From Mesorhizobium loti (GTDB lineage Bacteria > Pseudomonadota > Alphaproteobacteria > Rhizobiales > Rhizobiaceae), in NCBI RefSeq assembly GCF_001510895.1, contig NZ_LPWA01000097.1, positions 1 through 64,000 of the forward strand: a stretch of DNA of 64,000 nucleotides, written 5' to 3'. A model generated the notes under the pieces. The model was not told the origin of the DNA and searched no databases. It worked only from the letters and a program-made list of their open reading frames with translations. A program made the position numbers and the translations under genes. Position 1 is the first letter of the stretch, and every line of letters starts with the position of its first letter. This document shows, one piece after another, positions 46,842-55,016 of the stretch.

Positions 46842-47672
46842 TCAGGCTTTGCTCCCCAGGCGATAGCGCGCGATGATCTCATCGGTGTTGAGAACCTGCT
46901 GCCCCCGCGCAAGATCGAGATAAAGGTCGACAAAGGCCGCGAGATGCGGATTGTCCGGCCTCACACCGATCGCGATCGTGTCGACCTTGTCCGTCAGCGT
47001 GATCGAGCGCGCCACCACCGTCATCGACGGATCGTCGACCATCAGCTTCTTGATCTCGAAATCGTCGCGATAGGCCATGTCGATCGTGCCGTTGCGGATC
47101 GCGTCGACAACCGTATTCCATCCCGCGAAGCGACGGACCTGCGCGTGCGGGAAGGTCGTGGCCGCATAAGTGGCGAACGAAGAGCCCTCGATCACGCCGA
47201 GATCGCCGGAGAAATCACGGATGATCTGTTCGGGCGGCTTGCCTTGCGTAATGCGCGCCAGGTTGAGGCGGTTGGCGAGCAGCCCCTGATGCAGCATGGC
47301 GTAAGGCCGCGAATAGAGGATCGAGCGGCCGCGCTGAAGGGTGCGGCTGAGCTTGCCGATCGCTATGTCCGCCTGACCGGACATCAGCTGTTTCACCATG
47401 CCGTCGAACGTCGCGGCGGATCGGTCGAACACCGGCTCGACGCCAAGCTCCGCGGCTATGCCGCGGGCCAGTTCCATGTCGATGCCCTTGTCCCCCGCCC
47501 CGTCAGCCGGGAAGAACGGATCGGAAGCGAATGCCGGCATGGCGATGCGCAGCGCATTGTTGGCCGCGATAGGGCTTGGGGCGCTGTCCGCTTGAGCGCT
47601 GGCTGGCTGCGCTTGCGCGATCAGCAGCCCGCCGCCTCCGGCCGCAAGCAGGGTACGACGTGTAAGCGACAT
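46842..47672 (-). CDS. Family 3 extracellular solute-binding protein linked to a DAACS transporter
   Basis: A 276-residue periplasmic amino-acid-type binding protein (SBP_bac_3). Signal: MSLTRRTLLAAGGGGLLIAQ with a twin-arginine pair and cleavage near ASA-QA. Body: 'LRIAMPAFASDPFFPADG', 'FDGMVKQLMSGQADIAIGKL' and RGRSILYSRPYAML. I choose the ATG at 47672; ATG 47678 and TTG 47705 are alternatives. Such proteins normally serve ABC importers, but no ABC permease or ATPase is adjacent. The next gene, two bases on, is a DAACS symporter, which suggests a binding-protein-dependent secondary system. Confidence 0.85.
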   Translation of the reverse strand: MSLTRRTLLAAGGGGLLIAQAQPASAQADSAPSPIAANNALRIAMPAFASDPFFPADGAGDKGIDMELARGIAAELGVEPVFDRSAATFDGMVKQLMSGQADIAIGKLSRTLQRGRSILYSRPYAMLHQGLLANRLNLARITQGKPPEQIIRDFSGDLGVIEGSSFATYAATTFPHAQVRRFAGWNTVVDAIRNGTIDMAYRDDFEIKKLMVDDPSMTVVARSITLTDKVDTIAIGVRPDNPHLAAFVDLYLDLARGQQVLNTDEIIARYRLGSKA

Positions 47673-47856
47673 GCGCATTCTCAATTCGTGCAAGGAGCCG
47701 GACAAACAGATCTGACCAATTCGCAGTATGCACGGCGAAGTTAAACAAACGTGTCTTTTAAACCTTTAAATATTACTAGTACACAGAACAACGTGGCTTC
47801 GTTAAACATGCACATTGGCTAATATACCGAGAGCAGCGTAAGGGACGCTTAACTAT

Positions 47857-47874
47857 CCGCTGTGGAACCAGCGG
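47857..47874 (-). terminator. Hairpin after the SDR gene
   Basis: CCGCTG and CAGCGG flank a six-base loop, four bases past the SDR stop on the minus strand. The surrounding 206 bases (47673-47878) are AT-rich and otherwise hold only possible promoter sequence for the binding-protein gene. Confidence 0.4.
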
Positions 47875-47878
47875 ATTG

Positions 47879-48568
47879 TCAGAAGGTCTCGACCCATGGC
47901 CTGAGCTCGACTTCGAAGCTCCAGGTGCTGCGATGCTGGCGATGGACCGCGAGATAGGTCTCGGCGATCGCGTCGGGCGAAAGGCGGCGATCGGGATGGT
48001 CGGGATCGGCCGCCTGTCCGGGCGGCTCGATCTGGCCGTCGATGATGAAATGCGCGACATGGATGTTCTTCGGGCCAAGCTCGCGCGCCATCGACTGCGC
48101 CAGCCCGCGCAGGCCGAACTTCGGCATGGCGAAGCCGGCCGAGCCTGGGAAGCCCTTGAGGCTTGCGGTGGCGCCGGTGAACAGGATCGAACCAGAGCCG
48201 CGCGCCAGCAGCCGACGCGCCGCCTGCTGACCGACCAGGAAGCCGCCATAGGCGCCGACCAGCAACGACTGCTTGACCGCCTCGGGATCGAGCTCGGCGA
48301 TCGGGCCGCGTGTGCGGCCGCTGGCGTTGAAGACGGCAATTACGAGCGATCCGGCCTTGTCGGCCGTCTCGAACAGCCGCTCGACGGAAGTCGCGTCCGA
48401 CACATCGGTTTCCACGGCTAACGCGCCGGTCTCCTCAACCAGCGACGCGAGCTTGTCGACATTGCGGGCGGCAAGGACGACGCGAAAACCTTCCTTGCCG
48501 AAAAGCCGCGCCAGCGAAGCGCTGAGGCCAGCTCCAGCGCCTGCGATCACTGCGACATTGGCTGCCAT
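47879..48568 (-). CDS. Short-chain dehydrogenase/reductase family protein
   Basis: A 229-residue SDR. The nucleotide-binding loop is VIAGAGAGLSASLARLF, followed by 'VVLAARNVDKLASLVEETG'; 'VFNASGRTRGPI' replaces the NNAG motif. In the active site, serine/threonine in ILFTGATASLKG is followed by GFAMPKFGLRGLA, where the usual catalytic Tyr-x3-Lys has Phe in place of Tyr. The Lys is kept. This suggests altered or lost dehydrogenase activity. ATG 48568 has GGGAGGAA upstream. Divergent from the AnmK-like gene. Confidence 0.85.
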   Translation of the reverse strand: MAANVAVIAGAGAGLSASLARLFGKEGFRVVLAARNVDKLASLVEETGALAVETDVSDATSVERLFETADKAGSLVIAVFNASGRTRGPIAELDPEAVKQSLLVGAYGGFLVGQQAARRLLARGSGSILFTGATASLKGFPGSAGFAMPKFGLRGLAQSMARELGPKNIHVAHFIIDGQIEPPGQAADPDHPDRRLSPDAIAETYLAVHRQHRSTWSFEVELRPWVETF

Positions 48569-48781
48569 GTCGTTCCTCCCTTGCGATGTAGCGTTCGGCC
48601 GGTGCCGATGGTCGCACAGGCTCGCGCCTTCTGCGGCAAGAGGCAAGAACGGCGTTGCTCCATTTTCGCCGTTCGACGCAAAAAGCCGTGAGCGGACGCT
48701 ATGTGCAGGGCTATTGCGAAGGACTTGCCAGTCGCGCCGATCCGTCCGACACGTGGTCCAACGGCGATTCGAGGAGCGACC

Positions 48782-49897
48782 ATGGAACCAATCTGGGCCG
48801 TTGGCCTGATGACCGGCACGGTGCTTGACGGCAATATCGACGTGGCGCTGATCCGGACCGACGGCGAGCGCATCGCCGAGTTCGGCACCTATACTTTGGC
48901 CCCTTACCCGCAATCGATCCGCACGCTTCTGGAAGAGACGCTGCGCCAGGCGCGCGCCTGGAATTTCGAAGGACCTGAACCGGCGATCTTCCGCGAGGCC
49001 GAGGAGGCGCTGACGCGCGCGCAGTCGGTCGCGGTCAGGGATCTCGTGGAAAGCTATGGGCTAACCATGGCCGATATCGGCGTCGTCGGTTTTCACGGCC
49101 AGACCGTGCTGCACCGCGCCCCGCAACCGGGGCGGATCGGCCGGACGCGGCAGCTTGGCGACGGCAAGCTGATGGCCGCCCTGCTCGGCACCAAGGTCGC
49201 CTATGATTTCCGCTCGGCCGATGTGGCCGCAGGCGGGCAAGGTGCGCCTTTGGCCGCCGCCTATCATGCGGCGCTGCTTAAGGAGGCGGACGCCAGCGGC
49301 GACACCGCCGTGCTCAATCTCGGCGGTGTCGGCAACATCACCTGGTGGGACGGCAAGGACGCAATCGTCGCCTTCGACACCGGACCGGCCAATGCGCCGG
49401 TCAACGATTTCATCAAGTCGAAGGGTCTCGGCGAGATGGACCGCGACGGCAAGCTCGCAGCCGGCGGCACGGTCGACGAGGCGAGGCTCGAGCAGCTGCT
49501 GCAGCATCCCTATCTCACAAAACCTTACCCGAAGTCGCTCGACCGTTTCGACTTCACCGCGGCGATGGCCGATGGGCTCAGCGCAGAGGATGGGGCTGCA
49601 ACGCTGACGGCCTTCACCGTATCCGCCGTCGGCAAGGCGCTCGACCTTTTGCCGCGCCGGCCGAAGCGGCTGGCGGTCAGCGGCGGCGGCCGCCGCAACC
49701 CGACGATGATGGCGATGCTTGAGAGCCGCGCTCGCGTCGAGGTGATCCAGGCCGAGACGCTGGGCTGGAAGGGCGACGCGGTGGAGGCCGAGTGCTTCGC
49801 CTTCCTGGCGGTGCGTGTGCTGCGCGGCCTGCCGATCAGCTTTCCGAGCACCACCGGGGTGCCGCAGCCGATGCGCGGCGGAAAGCTGGCTGGCTGA
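48782..49897 (+). CDS. anmK: Anhydro-N-acetylmuramic acid kinase (divergent AnmK)
   Basis: A 371-residue kinase of the ASKHA fold; the family hydrolyses the anhydro bond and phosphorylates anhydro-MurNAc from cell-wall turnover. It opens [20 protein letters not shown], a variant of the classical MSGTSLDGID. It continues [13 protein letters not shown], '[20 protein letters not shown]', [13 protein letters not shown], '[14 protein letters not shown]' and the C-terminal '[17 protein letters not shown]'. ATG 48782 has GAGGAG upstream. No murQ is nearby, so the next step must be encoded elsewhere. Confidence 0.9.
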   Translation: MEPIWAVGLMTGTVLDGNIDVALIRTDGERIAEFGTYTLAPYPQSIRTLLEETLRQARAWNFEGPEPAIFREAEEALTRAQSVAVRDLVESYGLTMADIGVVGFHGQTVLHRAPQPGRIGRTRQLGDGKLMAALLGTKVAYDFRSADVAAGGQGAPLAAAYHAALLKEADASGDTAVLNLGGVGNITWWDGKDAIVAFDTGPANAPVNDFIKSKGLGEMDRDGKLAAGGTVDEARLEQLLQHPYLTKPYPKSLDRFDFTAAMADGLSAEDGAATLTAFTVSAVGKALDLLPRRPKRLAVSGGGRRNPTMMAMLESRARVEVIQAETLGWKGDAVEAECFAFLAVRVLRGLPISFPSTTGVPQPMRGGKLAG

Positions 49898-50326
49898 TCA
49901 GGTTGAAGCGAGACGCTTCTGCAGGAAGATGCGGCTGCGGCCGGCAGGAAAGTCGGGAAGCGTTCCGAACGGCTGGTAGCCCTGACGCTGATAGACCTTG
50001 GCGGCGGTCGGGTTGAAAGTGTCGATCCAGGCGGCCTTGCAGCCGCGCGCCAGCGCCTCCCGCTCGGCGGCATCCAGCATGCTGGCGGCGATACGCTGGC
50101 CGCGCAGCTTTTCGTCGACCCATAGCCACTGCACATAGAGCCAGCCCCAGGCGGTGTAGCCGGAAATGCCGGCGACGATCGCTCCGGCATCGTCGCGCAC
50201 GAAGACGGCGAGCGTCTTCCTGCCCGAAGCGCCGACGTCGCGATCATTGAAAGCGCTGAGCCCCTCGCCGACAAGGGCGAGATCCCGCGGCAAGGGTTCG
50301 GAGGTGATCTCAAGGGTGGTCTTCAT
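49898..50326 (-). CDS. GNAT family N-acetyltransferase
   Basis: A 142-residue acetyltransferase. The acetyl-CoA loop is DEKLRGQRIAASML (R-x2-G-x-A/G), preceded by 'LYVQWLWV' and followed by 'AAWIDTFNPTAAKVYQRQGY', the usual fourth and fifth strand region. ATG 50326 is the natural start (MKTTLEITSEPLP). It ends exactly where anmK ends, with no spacer between the convergent stops. Substrate unknown. Confidence 0.83.
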   Translation of the reverse strand: MKTTLEITSEPLPRDLALVGEGLSAFNDRDVGASGRKTLAVFVRDDAGAIVAGISGYTAWGWLYVQWLWVDEKLRGQRIAASMLDAAEREALARGCKAAWIDTFNPTAAKVYQRQGYQPFGTLPDFPAGRSRIFLQKRLAST

Positions 50327-50483
50327 CGCGTGTCCCCGATCGGCCGGCTTTGGCCAAGCCTTATCGAATGATCTCAGGAGGATGCAAGCCGAGCCCCGGC
50401 CGCAAAAAATTTGGCAGCGCGACGTATCCTGAAGCGAGCCGCGAACGTCCTTGCAGCGTCGTTCATGCAGCAGGAGACTTGTG

Positions 50484-51008
50484 GTGAGGAAATTGATCGT
50501 GGGCAGCTTCATTTCGCTCGACGGCGTCATTGAGGCACCGATGAACTGGGCGTCGCCCTTCTTTGTCGGAGACGCCCTGGAACACTCCTATGCCAAAGCC
50601 GGCGATGCGGACTACTTCCTTCTCGGACGTGTTACCTACGAGCTGTTTTCCAGCCGCTGGCCGCAGATCAAGGGCAAGTACATGGACCGGATGAACGGGC
50701 TGAAGAAACTGGTCGCATCGCGAACCCTGAAAGAGGTCGGCTGGAATGCATCATTGATCGAGGGTGACGTCGCCACCCGGATTGCCGAAATCAAGGCGCA
50801 AGGCGACGACGACATTTTGAAATACGGAGTGAGCAATCTCGATCAGACCCTGCTCGCCAATAAGCTTGTTGACGAGTACCAGCTTTCGATCGTGCCGACG
50901 CGGGTCGGCCACGGCAAACGCGCCTTCCAGGATGTCGATCCATCGCTGGTCAGGCTGGAGCTCACGGACACACACCGGTTCGACGGCGGTATCGTCACGC
51001 TGACCTAA
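50484..51008 (+). CDS. Dihydrofolate reductase family protein (RibD C-terminal-like)
   Basis: A 174-residue protein of the DHFR-like/RibD_C fold: KLIVGSFISLDGVIEAP, 'YFLLGRVTYELFSSRWP', 'DDDILKYGVSNLDQTLLANK' and LVDEYQLSIVPTRVGHGKRA. These proteins (YwjB/YyaP type) are common single-domain reductase-like proteins of unknown substrate. The start is probably GTG 50484, with GGAG upstream at best spacing (GTG 50481 is adjacent). Confidence 0.85.
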   Translation: MRKLIVGSFISLDGVIEAPMNWASPFFVGDALEHSYAKAGDADYFLLGRVTYELFSSRWPQIKGKYMDRMNGLKKLVASRTLKEVGWNASLIEGDVATRIAEIKAQGDDDILKYGVSNLDQTLLANKLVDEYQLSIVPTRVGHGKRAFQDVDPSLVRLELTDTHRFDGGIVTLT

Positions 51009-51237
51009 CGCGTGCTGAAATGACATGGGCGCAATGAAGCCGACCATGCGATGTCTAGACCGCCTCGGATGCCAGCTTCAACCGAAAAGACTGAAAGCAA
51101 GCACCGGCGCGACCGTGCAGCCGAGCATGCCGGATGCCGGCCGCAAGAAAGCGTCAGGCGGCACGTATCCCTTTCTCGTTGCCCTACGTCTTGGAGTCGA
51201 CCGGCGATTGTACCGGTCGGCGAACGCGGAGAAGGCA

Positions 51238-51656
51238 ATGCTCAAACTTACGCCGGAAGCTGCCATTGCGGCAAAGTTCGGTTCGAGGCCGATATCGACC
51301 TCAGCCGGGGAACGGTCAAATGCAATTGTTCGACGTGCAGCAAGACGCGCTCCTGGGTGGGGTTCGTCGGCCCTCAGCACTACCGCCTCATGTCTGGAGC
51401 CAAATCGCAGACCGAATATCAGTGGACACCGCCGGGCAAGGATAGACCCAGCATCCAGTATCACTTCTGCGCGACCTGCGGCGTGCGCATGCCGGCGCGA
51501 GGCGATGTTCCAGCTCTGGGCGGCATCGTGATCGCCATTCCGATAGCGGCCCTCGACGGGATCGATCCAGAGGAACTGGCTGCGGCGCCGGTAATGTATG
51601 TCGACGGCAGACACGATCGCTTCGATCGAACTCCCAGTGACATCAGGCTGATGTAA
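51238..51656 (+). CDS. GFA family zinc protein (probable frameshift at the third codon)
   Basis: A glutathione-dependent formaldehyde-activating/CENP-V-like protein of about 139 residues. Zinc ligands are complete: SCHCGKVRFEADID, 'VKCNCSTCSKTRSWVGF' and the later HFCATCGVRMPARG. The open frame has no good start of its own. An ATG at 51238 with GGAG seven bases upstream is one base out of frame; with one base added after ATGCT it reads Met-Leu-Gln-Thr-Tyr-Ala-Gly-Ser-Cys-His-Cys. The 229 bases before it show nothing recognisable. Confidence 0.78.
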
Positions 51657-51716
51657 GATGGCCGGGTGTTGCCTCGCCGGCCTCGGCGAGACGTGCACGA
51701 CAATGTTCTGGATGTC

Positions 51717-52754
51717 ATGACGATGCAGCCAAGACTTGAACCTACAAGACTGGAACCCGCCAGGCTCTTCGACGTTCGGTATGCCGCATTTCTGGAAACG
51801 GTGGTGCATTTGCGTGGACCGCTGCACCGCTATTGCGCACGCATGACAGGCTCGGTCCTAGACGGCGAAGACGTCATGCAGGAAACGCTGTTCGAGATAT
51901 ATCGCAAGATCGAAAAGATCGACGATCCGGGCGCTCTTCGTCCATGGCTGTTTCGCACAGCGCACAATCGCTGCATCGATTTCTTGCGCAACCAGCAAAC
52001 GCGCCGACGCGCCAAAGCCAACTTCGCGGTCGACGAGATCGTTCTTCCGGCCGAACCATCGGGCCAGGGCGCCGATCGTGCAATCGAACGGTTGGTGATC
52101 CACCTGCCGCCTAAGGAGCGTGCCTGCGTTCTGTTGAAGGACGTCTTCGACCATTCGCTGGAAGATATTGCCGATCTCGTCGGATCGACGGTCGGCGGCG
52201 TCAAGGCAGCGCTGAGCCGTGGCCGCGCCAAACTGGCCGCGTTGCCATGCCAGCCAGTCGTCCGTTCCAAGCCTTGGCAAGATCCCCAGCTTTCAAGACT
52301 GCTCGCCCGCTATGTCGAACTCTTCAACCGTCGTGATTGGGACGGCGTGCGGGAATTGACCAGCGCGGACGCGCAATTGCGGGTCTCGGACTGTTTCAAG
52401 GGGCCCTTGTCGGAATCGCCCTACTTCGTCGAATATGAAAAGGGCCAGACGGAATGGCAGATGGCGATCGGCGCGGTTGATGAGGAGATCGTGCTGCTCG
52501 TGTTCCACCGAGGCGAAGGCGGCTGGAAACCGGTCTATCCGGTTCGGATCGAAGCGACCAATGGGATCATCAATCGGATAAGCGACTATTACGCATGCCC
52601 TTGGCTGATGAGGGCGGCGCGCGGTTGTCGTCGCCAACCCAAACTGACTGCGCGGACTGGTCAGGCCGCCGAGCGCCATGCCGCGGCCGACGCCGCCACC
52701 AGCATCAGCAAGGCGGCGATCAAAGCGCAATTGACAAAGCCGAGGCCCGTATAG
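51717..52754 (+). CDS. ECF-type RNA polymerase sigma factor with C-terminal NTF2/SnoaL-like domain
   Basis: An extracytoplasmic-function sigma factor. Region 2 (residues about 25-95: 'LHRYCARMTGSVLDGEDVMQ', LRPWLFRTAHNRCIDFLR) and region 4 (about 130-175: LPPKERACVLLKDVFDHSLE, 'GSTVGGVKAALSRGRAKL') are followed by a domain of about 110 residues ('RYVELFNRRDWDGVRELTSAD', 'RISDYYACPWLM') that looks SnoaL/NTF2-like. Such C-terminal domains regulate sigma activity in some ECF groups without an anti-sigma factor; none is seen nearby. After PWLMRAA the frame runs 40 residues into the convergent MFS gene, so the true C-terminus is uncertain. The start at 51717 has only a weak upstream site. Confidence 0.8.
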   Translation: MTMQPRLEPTRLEPARLFDVRYAAFLETVVHLRGPLHRYCARMTGSVLDGEDVMQETLFEIYRKIEKIDDPGALRPWLFRTAHNRCIDFLRNQQTRRRAKANFAVDEIVLPAEPSGQGADRAIERLVIHLPPKERACVLLKDVFDHSLEDIADLVGSTVGGVKAALSRGRAKLAALPCQPVVRSKPWQDPQLSRLLARYVELFNRRDWDGVRELTSADAQLRVSDCFKGPLSESPYFVEYEKGQTEWQMAIGAVDEEIVLLVFHRGEGGWKPVYPVRIEATNGIINRISDYYACPWLMRAARGCRRQPKLTARTGQAAERHAAADAATSISKAAIKAQLTKPRPV

Positions 52755-53838
52755 AGCGGACCGAAGCCCGCGGTGCCGACGGTGACGGCGAGATAGGTGA
52801 CCGCGCTGTTCAGCCCCATGATGGTGCCGCGACGCGCAGGATCGAGCGCAGTCAGGCGCATCACCAGAACGTTCAGCCCGAAATGGTTGGCAAGGCCCCA
52901 GACGGCGATCGTCGCCATCAGCGGGCCGAAGCGCCGCTCAGCATGGCCATCGCGGCGTAGACAGCGGCGACCAGCAGGTAAGCGAACGGCATGACACGAC
53001 GGGCACCGATGCGGTCGATGACGCCGTCAAGCAGCGCGGCCATGCCGAAGCCGAGGCCGTAAGCGATTGCCGCTAGGCCGTTGGCGCTGACGGGCTCGCC
53101 GAGGCCCTTGTGGAGATGGTCGCCGAGATAGCCATAGACGCCGTAGAAGGCGGTCATGAAGGCGCCGCAGGCGATGAGCAGCGGCAGGATGCCCGGCACC
53201 GCCAGCGCGCCGAGCGGCGAAGGCGCCGGACCGCTTTTCCTGGTGTCGCGCAGCGAGCTCATCGTCAGACCCGCGACGGCGCTTCCGGCGAGAAGCGCCA
53301 CGGCAGCGAAGACGGCGCGCCAATGGATGAGATCGGCGAGCACGGCCGACAGCGAGACGCCGGCGACCATGGACAGCGTCCAGCCGGTCAGCACCACGCC
53401 GATCGTGCCGCTCTCGCGGCCGGGCGGCGCGATCGCCGCCGAGCTGGCATAGATCGCCGGCATGGCGACGCCGGCGGCGATGCCTGCAACGAGCTGGGCT
53501 GCGACCAGCGCCGTCACCGCCGGTGCCAGCGCGCTAGCGACGAGCGCGAGCGCAAGCAAAAGCAAGGCGCCCTGCAGCATGCGGCGCGCGCCGATCCTGT
53601 CGATGTAGCGGGCGAGGAAGAGCGCGCTGGCTGAGGTGCCGAGGCCGAAAGCCGCCGCGGCCGTCATCACCGCCGGAACGCTGGCTCCGAATGATGCCGC
53701 GACAGCGGGCGAGATCGGCCCGAGAACCAGCGAGTTGGAACCGATGACGGCGATGCAGCCGGTGAGCAGATAAGCGGCTGCCGGGATCGGCGCGCGCGGC
53801 GCCGCAGTCAGAATTACTGATTGATCACTGTTCGACAT
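52661..53838 (-). CDS. Major facilitator superfamily transporter (frameshifted)
   Basis: About 393 residues, 12 hydrophobic segments when repaired. It starts at ATG 53838 with 'IPAAAYLLTGCIAVIGSNSLVLGPI', has the MFS loop ARYIDRIGARRMLQ between TM2 and TM3 and the matching GVIDRIGARRVMPFA in the second half. The frame ends at 52918 after AMLSGASAR. Restoring one base (GGC GCC TTC instead of GGCGCTTC, near 52931) continues FGPLMATIAVWGLANHFGLN to 52661. It resembles drug or arabinose-type (YdhP/AraJ-like) efflux carriers. Divergent from an Lrp-type regulator. Confidence 0.85.
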
Positions 53839-53853
53839 ATCTCCATAATGGCC

Positions 53854-53864
53854 GAATTATATTC
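53854..53864. promoter_or_regulatory. AT-rich dyad between MFS and Lrp-type genes
   Basis: GAATTATATTC is a perfect palindrome (four-base arms, three-base centre) in the 48-base gap between the divergent starts. It is a likely operator for the Lrp/AsnC-type protein, controlling both genes. Confidence 0.45.
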
Positions 53865-53886
53865 AGCATCAATGGAGAACTTCCAT

Positions 53887-54425
53887 ATGGACGCAGAAAC
53901 AGATGACGTTCGGCGGAACAGGCATCCTGCCCGCGAGGTCGACCGATCGACCGAAAAATATTAGGCGTGCTCGTCGACGACGCGACGATCAGCTATGCCG
54001 AGCTCGGCGATCGGGTCGGCCTCTCGCCGCCGGCGGCGCACGAGCGGGTGAAGCGTCTCAGGCGCAGCGGCGCCATCCGCGCCACCTCGGCGATCATCGA
54101 TCCGAAGGCGGTGAAGAAGCCGCTGCTCGCCTTCGTGCATATCGACACCAGGGGCTGGGGCAAGACGCCGGAGCTGATGGCGATTTCGGAATGCCCGGAA
54201 GTGGAAGAGATTCATTCGGTCGCCGGCGACACCTGCATGCTGCTCAAGGTGCGCACCGAAGACACACGGGCGCTGGAAGGTCTGCTGTCGCGCATCTACG
54301 AGACGCCGGGCGTGGTCTCGACACGCAGCTATGTGGTGCTGTCGACCTACCTTGAACGACCCGTGCAGCCGGAGATCACCGCCGAATGGCCGGCGCCGCG
54401 GCACATGGCGACGCCGGTGTATTAG
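53887..54425 (+). CDS. Lrp/AsnC family transcriptional regulator (frameshifted near the N-terminus)
   Basis: About 180 residues when repaired. From ATG 53887 (GGAG ten bases upstream) the frame reads MDAETDDVRRNRHPAREVD and is broken at 53945, where GACCGATCG lacks a G. The next frame gives IDRKILGVLVDDATISYAEL, the helix-turn-helix LSPPAAHERVKRLRRSGAI and the ligand-binding RAM domain ('AFVHIDTRGWGKTPELMAI', EEIHSVAGDTCMLLKVRTED). Divergent from the MFS gene, it is the expected regulator of that exporter. Confidence 0.87.
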
Positions 54426-54526
54426 AGCAATTCCAGGAAAAGTGTGTAACGGTTTTCCGTCCGGAATTGCGTAAAAACAATAGTTAGAGCAGCTCGGCGT
54501 TTCCGCGAAACGATGAACTGCTCTAG
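54424..54526 (+). repeat. Short dispersed repeat, copy 2
   Basis: AGAGCAATTCCAGGAAAAGT continues as in copy 1 at 41604, with GGTTTTCCGTCC, GGAATTGCG and AAAAACAA. It is followed by a second palindromic part: AGAGCAGCTCGGCGTTTCC and 'GAAACGATGAACTGCTCT'. It lies between the Lrp gene and the convergent EthD gene. Confidence 0.7.
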
Positions 54527-54541
54527 ACGGGCAAGGGGGAC

Positions 54542-54856
54542 TCAAACTTCCTTGTTGTCGAAAAGGTACATTTGAACGCCCGAGTCATCAGGTGCATAGA
54601 TTCGGCGATCGGCCCCAGCCGCTCGTCCTTCCGGACTTGCGAACGCCTTCTCGAGCGCTGCGAGGTCGTCGAAATACAGCGTTCCGATCCGATGGATACT
54701 GGAAGTCCCCAGTCGCGTCGCGATGGGGCCGTCGCTGACCTCGTATTTCCTGAGACCTGGAATCTTCTTGGCGAGAGGCACGTGGATTCCGAAGTAATGC
54801 CGGTCAAATGCCTCGACGTCCTTCGGTGTCGGGTAGATAACGACCATCCGGGCCAT
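54542..54856 (-). CDS. EthD family protein
   Basis: A 104-residue dimeric alpha/beta-barrel (EthD-type) protein: MVVIYPTPKDVEAFDRHYFG, HVPLAKKIPGLRKYEVSDG, 'GTLYFDDLAALEKAFASPEG'. The 'F..HY...H.PLA.K.PGL..Y' pattern is diagnostic. ATG 54856 follows GGGAG. The family is named for ether degradation, but most members have unknown roles. Confidence 0.83.
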   Translation of the reverse strand: MARMVVIYPTPKDVEAFDRHYFGIHVPLAKKIPGLRKYEVSDGPIATRLGTSSIHRIGTLYFDDLAALEKAFASPEGRAAGADRRIYAPDDSGVQMYLFDNKEV

Positions 54857-55016
54857 TGCGGCGCTCCCTTCTGTTTCGGACACACCAAGGACGACCCGAA
54901 GGATGGAAACGGAACGCGACGTAGAAGATTTTTTGGAAAATCTTGAAAGCGCTGGCTTTGCTGAGCGTTGCAGCCCACGTTGCAACTGCTAACGGCAGCA
55001 GGCCAACCCGACTGGC

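Noticed and set aside
45515..46933. 472-codon frame overlapping the DAACS gene on the same strand
   Set aside because: It is out of frame with the clear transporter, has no hydrophobic pattern and contains only low-complexity Arg/Gly/Ala sequence.
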